A DNA stretch of 14,001 nt, taken from NCBI GenBank assembly GCA_002490635.1, contig DKUJ01000004.1, positions 1 through 14,001 on the forward strand, written 5' to 3'. Positions within the stretch are counted from its first letter, which is position 1, and every line of letters starts with the position of its first letter. Source of the DNA: Porphyromonadaceae bacterium UBA7207. Its GTDB lineage: Bacteria; Bacteroidota; Bacteroidia; Bacteroidales; Muribaculaceae. The notes below the pieces were generated by a model. It saw only the letters and a program-made list of their open reading frames with translations. It searched no databases and was not told where the DNA came from. Below are positions 6,789 to 12,529 of the stretch, piece by piece. The translations under genes were made by a program, and so were the position numbers.

Positions 6789-6826
6789 GCCCCACCTAAC
6801 TCCGCTTCGCTCCGTAAAGGTGGGGT
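6789..6826 (-). repeat. Inverted-repeat hairpin, right copy
   Basis: On the minus strand this is the second copy of the unit at 6655-6692. CCCCACCT and AGGTGGGG (6818-6825 and 6790-6797) form the stem around a 20-base loop with the same AGCG-N-AGCG-N-AG pattern. Relative to the left copy, one stem pair changed from T-A to C-G on both sides, so pairing is kept. Three loop bases and the outermost base differ. Confidence 0.7.
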
Positions 6827-6837
6827 TTGGTCAGGTG

Positions 6838-6857
6838 AAGCATCTCCGATGCTTTTT
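6838..6857 (+). terminator. Rho-independent terminator-like hairpin, plus strand
   Basis: AAGCATC at 6838-6844 pairs with GATGCTT at 6848-6854 around TCC and runs into five T residues (6853-6857). It is the best candidate for ending the yceD-to-der transcript. It is 262 bases beyond the der stop, so the inverted-repeat element would be inside the der 3' untranslated region if this is the real end. Confidence 0.6.
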
Positions 6858-6886
6858 GGGAATGCATAACCGAGCCGGGAGGCTAT

Positions 6887-6928
6887 AAAAAAAGCAACGA
6901 CTGAAGACCATGAGGTCAACAGTCGTTG
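6887..6928 (-). terminator. Rho-independent terminator of tRNA-Leu
   Basis: Read on the minus strand, CAACGACTG (complement of 6920-6928) pairs perfectly with CAGTCGTTG (complement of 6895-6903). An inner GACC/GGTC pairing extends the stem, and seven T residues follow closely (complement of 6887-6893). It begins six bases past the tRNA 3' end. It can end both the tRNA transcript and any read-through from mgtE. Confidence 0.9.
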
Positions 6929-6934
6929 TCGAAG

Positions 6935-7016
6935 TGCCCGGACCCGGGCTCGAACCGGGATGGGTCGCCCCATCGGTGTTTGAGACCGACGCGTCTGCCA
7001 ATTCCGCCATCCGGGC
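6935..7016 (-). tRNA. tRNA-Leu (anticodon CAA)
   Basis: The minus strand folds into a class II tRNA of 82 bases. The acceptor stem is GCCCGGA with TCCGGGC and the discriminator is A. The D arm contains AATTGGCAGA. The anticodon stem is TCGGT/ACCGA with loop CTCAAAC, giving anticodon CAA, which reads UUG leucine codons. The long variable arm is TGGG-GCGA-CCCA, as expected for leucine. The T arm is CCCGG-TTCGAGC-CCGGG. The 3' CCA is not encoded and must be added. It has its own promoter at 7027-7057 and a strong terminator directly downstream. Confidence 0.96.
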
Positions 7017-7026
7017 GAAGGCTCTG

Positions 7027-7057
7027 CAAAGGTAAGCAGAATTTTTTTATCCGGCAA
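7027..7057 (-). promoter_or_regulatory. Promoter of tRNA-Leu
   Basis: On the minus strand TTG (complement of 7055-7057), a 20-base spacer and TACCTTTG (complement of 7027-7034) match the Bacteroidetes promoter pattern. The start would be within a few bases of the mature tRNA 5' end at 7016. The element lies in the 55-base gap after mgtE, so the tRNA need not depend on the upstream operon. Confidence 0.75.
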
Positions 7058-7071
7058 CAGTCGGTGCCGCT

Positions 7072-8436
7072 TCAGGCTCCGGCAAAATGCGAAAGACAGA
7101 AAGTCGCTATCTGCACATAGATGAGCAGGCCGACGATGTCGTTGGAAATCTGTATGAAAGGGCCCGTGGCCAGCGCGGGGTTTATATGAAGTTTCTCGAG
7201 GGTGAGCGGCACCACCGTACCCAGAATCGACGCGAACATAACCACCACGAACAGCGAAAGCCCCACGCTGATGGTCACGGCGAAGTCGCCGGGCATAGTA
7301 AGCAGGTTGTAGGCCATTACCACGGCTGTGAGCACGGTAGCGTTGAGAAGCCCGATAATAATCTCCTTGCCTAATTGGGCGGCGAAGTGGCGCACGTCCA
7401 GTGTGCCGTTGGCGAGACCCTGCACCACGATGGCCGAGGCCTGCACGCCCACGTTGCCGCCGGTGCCGCCTATTATGGGAATAAACAGCGCGAGGGCGGT
7501 AACGGCCTGCAGCTGGCTCTCGAATGTGCCGAGAATCATGGATGCGAGCAGTCCCGAGCCTATGCCGACGAGCAGCCAGGGAATGCGCGCTTTGGTCTGG
7601 GCGAACACCGAGTCGTCGGCGTCGACGTCCGACGAGATACCCGAGGCAAGCTGATAGTCACGCTCGGAAGCCTCGCGCACCTGGTCCATCACGTCGTCCA
7701 CGGTGATGCGCCCCAGCAGGCGCCCTATGGAGTCCACTACAGGCATGGCCACAAGGTCGTATTTCTCGAAGTCGAGGGCGACCTCGTCGATGGGTGTGTC
7801 GGCTTTCACACACACCGGGTCGGACTCCATCACATGCTTGATTTTGCTCACCGAAGGGTGGGTGAGCATTTTCTTGAGCGGGAAAGTGCCCAGCAGGCGG
7901 TAGTCGTTGTCCACCACATAGACGTTGTATATCTCGTCCATATCCTCAGCCTGGAGCCTCATCTGCTTTATGCATTCGGGCATCGACCAGTTCTCGTTCA
8001 CAACAATCATCTCGGTGCCCATCAGGCCGCCGGCGGTGTCCTCGTCGTATTTGAGCAGGTCGATGATGTCGCCGGCCTGCTCAACGTCGTCGATGTGCGA
8101 GAGAATCTCGTCGCGCTCGTCTTCGTCGAGCTGCTGGATAAGGTCCACGGCATCGTCGGTGTCGAGGTAGTCGATCTGCTTGGCGATTTCCTCCGCGGGC
8201 ATGTCGGCGATGAGCTTGAGGCGGTCGTCCTCGTCCAGCTCCATGAGCACGTCGGCGGCCGTTTCCTCGTCGAGCAGGCGGTAGAGATATTCGGCCTCGC
8301 CGATCGAAAGGTTCTTGTACAGCTCGGCAATGTCGGCGGGGTGCAGCCCGGCAAGCTCTTTCCGTGCCTCTTCGGCATGGTCGGCCTCGATTATGCGCCG
8401 GATGTGCTCCAGATATTCATCGGTGTACTCTTTCAT
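7072..8436 (-). CDS. mgtE: Magnesium transporter MgtE
   Basis: MgtE is an inner-membrane Mg2+ channel gated by cytoplasmic Mg2+. The 454-residue protein has the full layout. An acidic N domain with MgtE repeats (about 25-135) contains ELDEDDRLKLIADMP. A CBS pair follows (about 140-255), then five membrane helices from 285 to the end. The pore-lining signature PIIGGTGGNVGVQ (320-332) is intact. The last helix region, ALATGPFIQISNDIVGLLIY, includes Asp433, at the place of the conserved metal-selecting aspartate. Its ATG overlaps the rsmA stop codon in an ATGA (8433-8436), so it is translationally coupled and is the last protein gene of the minus-strand operon. No Mg2+ riboswitch can be expected directly upstream because the upstream bases are coding. 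Confidence 0.95.
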   Translation of the reverse strand: MKEYTDEYLEHIRRIIEADHAEEARKELAGLHPADIAELYKNLSIGEAEYLYRLLDEETAADVLMELDEDDRLKLIADMPAEEIAKQIDYLDTDDAVDLIQQLDEDERDEILSHIDDVEQAGDIIDLLKYDEDTAGGLMGTEMIVVNENWSMPECIKQMRLQAEDMDEIYNVYVVDNDYRLLGTFPLKKMLTHPSVSKIKHVMESDPVCVKADTPIDEVALDFEKYDLVAMPVVDSIGRLLGRITVDDVMDQVREASERDYQLASGISSDVDADDSVFAQTKARIPWLLVGIGSGLLASMILGTFESQLQAVTALALFIPIIGGTGGNVGVQASAIVVQGLANGTLDVRHFAAQLGKEIIIGLLNATVLTAVVMAYNLLTMPGDFAVTISVGLSLFVVVMFASILGTVVPLTLEKLHINPALATGPFIQISNDIVGLLIYVQIATFCLSHFAGA

Positions 8437-9221
8437 GAGCGTGAGCTTGCTATGATATTGGTAAGTTCCACGAACTGGCCTACGGAGAGCTGCTCGGGGC
8501 GCAGCCCTTCCATGGGCACATCAACGGGTTTCGGGCCTAAAAGCGGACGGATGGAGTTGCGGAGGGTCTTGCGGCGTTGGCCGAAGGCCGTTTTCACCAC
8601 CGTGCGGAACAGCGCGGGGTCGCAGCCTATGTCGTCCACGCCGTTGCGCCGCAGGCGCACCACGCCGCTCTTTACCTTGGGCGGAGGATTGAACACGTTC
8701 TCGTCGACGGTGAAGAGATATTCCACATCGTACCAGGCCTGCAGCAGCACGCTCAGTATGCCACGCGTTCGGGAGCCTTCCGGAGCCGCCAGCCGTTGGG
8801 CCACCTCGCGCTGCAGCATGCCGCTGCAGCACACCACGCGGTCTTTCCAGTCGAGGACGCGGAAGAAAATCTGCGACGATATGTTGTAGGGGTAGTTGCC
8901 GATGATGCAGAACTGTCCGTCGCCGGGCATCAGCTCGGCGGCGTCCATGCGCAGGAAGTCGCCCTCCACGATGCGCGGCTGCGGCTCGGGCAGCTCGCGG
9001 CGCAGATAGTCCACGCTCTCGGTGTCGATTTCGGCGAGCGTCACATTCTCCGCCGTGTGGCTCTCCAGCAGGAACTGGGTGAGCACCCCGGTGCCGGGGC
9101 CTATTTCCAGCACCGGGAGTCCGCGGTAGTCATCGAGGGTTCCGGCGATGCGCCGGGCAATGTCGAGGTCGCGGAGAAAGTGTTGCCCGAGGGCTTTTTT
9201 CGGTCGTACGGGATTGTGCAT
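8433..9221 (-). CDS. rsmA: 16S rRNA (adenine1518-N6/adenine1519-N6)-dimethyltransferase
   Basis: RsmA (KsgA) dimethylates two adjacent adenines in helix 45 of 16S rRNA late in 30S assembly. The 262-residue protein begins with the family signature VRPKKALGQHFLRD. It has the SAM-binding motif LEIGPGTGVLTQF (38-50), the acidic EID at 64-66 for SAM ribose contact, and the catalytic NYPYNISS (109-116). The frame is open far upstream, but only the ATG at 9219-9221 gives the normal N-terminus. That ATG shares one base with the stop of the phosphatase gene (TGATG on the minus strand), and its own stop overlaps the mgtE start. Ribosome assembly genes era and der lie on the other strand a few kilobases away. 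Confidence 0.96.
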   Translation of the reverse strand: MHNPVRPKKALGQHFLRDLDIARRIAGTLDDYRGLPVLEIGPGTGVLTQFLLESHTAENVTLAEIDTESVDYLRRELPEPQPRIVEGDFLRMDAAELMPGDGQFCIIGNYPYNISSQIFFRVLDWKDRVVCCSGMLQREVAQRLAAPEGSRTRGILSVLLQAWYDVEYLFTVDENVFNPPPKVKSGVVRLRRNGVDDIGCDPALFRTVVKTAFGQRRKTLRNSIRPLLGPKPVDVPMEGLRPEQLSVGQFVELTNIIASSRS

Positions 9222-10606
9222 CAGTCGTCGGAGTGGGTAATCGCGCGGATACGTGCGGGAATGTCGGTGTTGTCGGTAAAGCCGGTGAAGCGTTCGGCGC
9301 CGCAGCCTATGGCATACACGGGCACCGGATTGCCCGAGTGGCCTGTTGTGGTGAAGCCTATGCCTATGGCCTTGTTGAATACGCGGAACACTTCCACTGC
9401 GAATGCGTTGAAGTTGGCGTAGAGGGTGTGCTGGTCGGCGCTGTCGCGAAGCGCGAATGTGGTGTCGAACTTCGAGCGCAGCGATGCCGTGTCGCTGTCG
9501 TCCACGGGCACAGGGCCGAAGAGTCCCAGGTTGTCGCGCAGGTACTGCTTCATGTCGTCCCAGCTGTAAGCGGTGTTGTTGTCGAGCAGCGACTTGCAGT
9601 ATTCGCTGAACTTTTCCTTGCTCACCTTCTGGTAGTCGATGTAGCGCAGTCCGGTGCCTGAGGAGTAGAGCAGGCTCGAGCCGCCGGTGTCGTGGTCGGC
9701 GGTCACTATCACCAGTGTCTCCTCGGGATGGGCGGCATAGAATTCCAGGGCTGTCTCTATGGCTTCGTTGAAATTGATTATTTCCTTTATGGCAGCGCCG
9801 CCGTCGTTGCCATGCAGGGCATGGTCGATGTTGCCGCCCTCCACCATCATGAAGAAGCGCTCGGGCGAGGTGCGCTCGAGCTGTGCCAGGCAGGCGCCGG
9901 TAAGCTGCGGGAGGGTGAGCACACCGGCAATGGAATCGATGGTGTAGCCGATGTTCCAGTCGGGTTTGCCCTTGGGGTTGAGCAGTAGCACGCGGTCGGA
10001 GTCGATGGTGCTTATGCCCTCGGGACCGTAGACAACCTGCACGCCCTCGGCGGCAAGGTGTGCGGCAAGGTCGGTGGAGTCGCCGTCGGCAACGAAGCCT
10101 CTTATTCCCGCGCCACCCACAAACTGGTAGCCTGAGGCGGCCATGTCGCGGCAAATCTGGTAGTACATCTTGCGCGAAGGCACATGGGCGTAGAAAGCTC
10201 CGGGAGTGGCATCGTCGGCGGCGACGCTGGTCGCCAGGCCCACGCCGTAGCCTTCGGCGAAGAGTTCTTCGGCCACCGAGGCCATGCTCACGCTGTCGGG
10301 AGTCATGCCAAGCATGCCGTTGAGGGTCTTCCGGCCGCAGGCGAGAGCCGAGCCGGCGGCTGCCGAGTCGGTCACAGGGCCGGTGGCGGAGTAGGTGGTG
10401 AGCCAGCCCACCGAAGTGAATGTGTTCATGGCCAGCGGCCTGTCGCTGTTCCGCACGCGCCGGTTATAAACTTCTGCGGCATTGCTGGGCTGCACGCCCA
10501 TGCCGTCGCCAATGAAATAGAAGATATATCGCGGGGCGTCGTCGGCTGCTGCGGTGGCTGCCGCCGCGCCCAGTATTGCTGCACTGAATATTTTTTTGAG
10601 ATTCAT
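9221..10606 (-). CDS. Alkaline phosphatase, secreted (PhoA family)
   Basis: This 461-residue enzyme hydrolyses phosphate monoesters, probably in the periplasm. The N-terminus MNLKKIFSAAILGAAAATAA is a clear signal peptide with a cut likely near residue 21. Active-site parts of the E. coli type are present: Asp34 in FIGDGMG, the nucleophile Ser81 in PVTDSAAAG, and DATPGAFYAH (132-141), whose Asp and Thr match E. coli Asp153 and Thr155. Also present are Glu256-Asp261-His265 in MMVEGGNIDHALH, Asp304-His305 in VTADHDTGG, and His423 in TTGHSG. Asp132 in place of His suggests an E. coli-like metal site. The ATG at 10606 is chosen for the signal peptide; the longer open frame has no support. It lies 41 bases after the GH3 gene and its stop overlaps the rsmA start. 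No phosphate-control box was recognised. Confidence 0.93.
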   Translation of the reverse strand: MNLKKIFSAAILGAAAATAAADDAPRYIFYFIGDGMGVQPSNAAEVYNRRVRNSDRPLAMNTFTSVGWLTTYSATGPVTDSAAAGSALACGRKTLNGMLGMTPDSVSMASVAEELFAEGYGVGLATSVAADDATPGAFYAHVPSRKMYYQICRDMAASGYQFVGGAGIRGFVADGDSTDLAAHLAAEGVQVVYGPEGISTIDSDRVLLLNPKGKPDWNIGYTIDSIAGVLTLPQLTGACLAQLERTSPERFFMMVEGGNIDHALHGNDGGAAIKEIINFNEAIETALEFYAAHPEETLVIVTADHDTGGSSLLYSSGTGLRYIDYQKVSKEKFSEYCKSLLDNNTAYSWDDMKQYLRDNLGLFGPVPVDDSDTASLRSKFDTTFALRDSADQHTLYANFNAFAVEVFRVFNKAIGIGFTTTGHSGNPVPVYAIGCGAERFTGFTDNTDIPARIRAITHSDD

Positions 10607-10647
10607 GGTTTTGGAGTATGTTGGATTACTTCTGCCGCGGGAGCCTT

Positions 10648-12201
10648 TCATTGTCGGACGCCCTCGGGTGATTGGTCGTTGGATATTTCGAGCAGGCGGT
10701 CGGCGATATGCCGGTCGTTGGCCAGCCGGGGCACCTTGCGCTGTCCGCCAAGCCGGCCGGTTTCGGCAAGCCAGCGGGCGAAGGTGCCGGGTGCCACGGC
10801 GGTAATCTGCGGCGGATCCAGAAAGATGCCTCCCTGGCGTTTTGCCTGGTAGTCGGAGTTGGCGGCGCACAGCGCCTTGTCGAGAGCGGCGGCGAAAGCT
10901 TCGGCGCCGCCTTGTGGTTCCCGCACCCATTCAAGCAGCCACTGGTGCCGTCCGCGGCTGCCGGAGGTGGCGTAGACCGGAGCCGCCGTGTAGTCGGACA
11001 CCTCGGCGCCGGTGGCGGCGCATGCCGCCGCCACGGCTTCCTCGGCATTGTACACCATCAGCTCCTCGCCGAATGCGTTTATGAAGCAACGTGTGCGCCC
11101 GGCGATGCTCACCCGCAGCGGGGCCACGCTTTCGATTCGCACAGTGTCGCCGATGGCATAGCGCCACAGGCCGTTGCAGCTGCTTATCAGCAGCGAATAC
11201 ACCTCTCCGGGTCTTACGGCCCAGGCGGGGAGCGCCTGCGGATGCGGGTCGGCGGGGTCGGCGTCGGCGGGTGCGAACTCATAGAAAACTCCGTTGTCGG
11301 CCAGCAGCAGCATGCCGGAGCCGCCGATGGTGTCGGCAACGGCGAAAAAGCCCTCCGAGGCATTGTATGTCTCCAGATAGCGCATCCTGGATGCGTCGGT
11401 GATGGCGCGGTATTGCTCGCGATATGGCCCGAAGGCTATGCCGCCGTGGAAAAATACCTCAAGATTGGGCCACACATCGTGGATGCTGTCTGTGCCGGCA
11501 AGTTCCAGCACCTTGCGCAGAACCGTGAGGAACCACGACGGGACCCCGGAGAGGTTGGTTATGTTGTGCCGCATCGACTCCGTGGCGATTGCAGGCAGCT
11601 TGCTCTCCCAGTCGGCCATAAGCGCCGTTTTACGTGAAGGTACGCGGAATATCTCCCCGGCAAGCGGGATGGCGTCGATAAGATTCGCCGAAAGGTCGCC
11701 TACCTTCACCCCCGGGGCTGGATTGTCAAGGCTGTTGGCGAAGCTGCCGCCGAGAATCAGCGCACGCCCCGAAAAAAGCCGGCTGTCGGGATAGAGCTGC
11801 AGATAGCGCGCCACGGTGTCGCGGGTGCCCGCGAAGTGGTTGAGCCTCAGTCCGTCGTCTGTCACGGGAATATATTTGCTCTTGCCCCCCGACGTGCCGC
11901 TGCTCTGTGCGAAGCGGCGCACTTTCCCGGGCCACAGCACATCGCCCTGGCCGGCCACCATGCGCATCACGTCGCTGCGGATGCCTTCGTAGCCCGTGGC
12001 CGGAACACGCCGCGCGAATTCCTCGTAGGTACCCAGATAGCCGAAGCCGTGGCGCTGACCCGCAACGGTGTGCCGGGCGCGGTGCAGCAGCCACCGGAGC
12101 ACACGCCGCTGGGTCTGCTCAAGACCCTCCGGCTGTTCCCAGGCTGTGGCACGGGCCAGGCGGCCTCCGAGCAACTTGCGGGCAATCGGGGTAAAATCCA
12201 T
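10648..12201 (-). CDS. GH3-family acyl-adenylating enzyme
   Basis: This 517-residue protein belongs to the GH3 branch of adenylate-forming enzymes, known in plants for joining amino acids to jasmonate or auxin. Bacterial members are of unknown substrate. The ATP-binding P-loop motif SSGTSGGKSKYIP is at 100-112, the second motif YNASEGFFAV at 279-288 and the third GLWRYAIGDTV at 344-354 with Asp352. The C-terminal cap starts near GRTRCFINAFGEEL (368-381). It ends with RKVPRLANDRHIADRLLEI, as typical in Bacteroidetes members. No signal peptide or membrane segment is visible, so it is cytoplasmic. It is the first gene of the minus-strand operon, with a promoter 25-32 bases upstream of the ATG at 12201. 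The reaction is inferred from the family; the substrate cannot be told. Confidence 0.9.
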   Translation of the reverse strand: MDFTPIARKLLGGRLARATAWEQPEGLEQTQRRVLRWLLHRARHTVAGQRHGFGYLGTYEEFARRVPATGYEGIRSDVMRMVAGQGDVLWPGKVRRFAQSSGTSGGKSKYIPVTDDGLRLNHFAGTRDTVARYLQLYPDSRLFSGRALILGGSFANSLDNPAPGVKVGDLSANLIDAIPLAGEIFRVPSRKTALMADWESKLPAIATESMRHNITNLSGVPSWFLTVLRKVLELAGTDSIHDVWPNLEVFFHGGIAFGPYREQYRAITDASRMRYLETYNASEGFFAVADTIGGSGMLLLADNGVFYEFAPADADPADPHPQALPAWAVRPGEVYSLLISSCNGLWRYAIGDTVRIESVAPLRVSIAGRTRCFINAFGEELMVYNAEEAVAAACAATGAEVSDYTAAPVYATSGSRGRHQWLLEWVREPQGGAEAFAAALDKALCAANSDYQAKRQGGIFLDPPQITAVAPGTFARWLAETGRLGGQRKVPRLANDRHIADRLLEISNDQSPEGVRQ

Positions 12202-12225
12202 AGGAGTTTTCTAAGTTTATAAACG

Positions 12226-12233
12226 CAAAATTA
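12226..12233 (-). promoter_or_regulatory. Promoter -7 element of the GH3 operon
   Basis: On the minus strand the sequence reads TAATTTTG, a match to TAnnTTTG. Transcription would start near 12218-12221, giving a leader of about 18 bases before the ATG at 12201. No clear TTTG is seen at the expected upstream distance, so the promoter may be weak or need an activator. Confidence 0.5.
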
Positions 12234-12352
12234 GCTAAAAAGTCGCACAGCGCCGCACTGCTTCCGGCAATAAACCGGTCGCTGCCCGCATGTGCCGCGG
12301 TGTGGAAATCCATGATAGACGTTTTTTAACATTTCGCCCGCAAAAAAAACAC

Positions 12353-12360
12353 TACCTTTG
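12353..12360 (+). promoter_or_regulatory. rluB: Promoter -7 element of the pseudouridine synthase gene
   Basis: TACCTTTG at 12353-12360 matches TAnnTTTG. A TTT at 12332-12334 sits near the expected upstream position but lacks the G. Transcription would begin near 12365-12368 and leave a leader of about 160 bases before the ATG at 12530, unusually long beside the roughly 20-base leaders of the other genes here. Confidence 0.6.
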
Positions 12361-12529
12361 CAAAAGAAATACAGTATTTTCAAACGTTTATTTACCGAAC
12401 GGGCACGAAGTCCGCATTCATCAAAAAAAATTATCCATCCCCGTTGCCTGGTTTCAAGGCAATATGCGAGCCGCGAGGCTGAAGTAAAACAACACGAAAC
12501 AAAAAAAACTATCTACCCAACAAAAACAC

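Larger units (their letters stand above)
12202..12529. other. Divergent regulatory region between GH3 gene and rluB
   Basis: This 328-base stretch has no protein gene I can support. It holds the minus-strand promoter element near 12226-12233, the plus-strand element at 12353-12360 and about 160 bases of plus-strand leader. The leader is A-rich, with several runs of seven or eight A. It also contains a small hairpin, TTGCCT/AGGCAA at 12444-12449 and 12457-12462 with a seven-base loop. The middle part, 12245-12320, shows no clear structure. Confidence 0.6.

Noticed and set aside
6764..7057. 97-codon minus-strand frame over the tRNA and repeat region
   Set aside because: It reads through the tRNA-Leu, its terminator and a structured repeat, so coding is very unlikely.
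7375..8889. Plus-strand open frame of 504 codons across mgtE and rsmA
   Set aside because: It runs opposite two clear conserved genes, crosses their boundary, and has a His/Val-rich composition typical of an antisense shadow with no domain pattern.
8433..10154. 573-residue rsmA extension
   Set aside because: The extra part is the out-of-frame shadow of the phosphatase gene; the family N-terminus starts at the ATG ending at 9221.
9221..10930. Longer alkaline phosphatase start at 10930
   Set aside because: The extra 108 residues overlap the end of the GH3 gene, are Arg-rich and domain-free, and would bury the clear signal peptide that starts at 10606.
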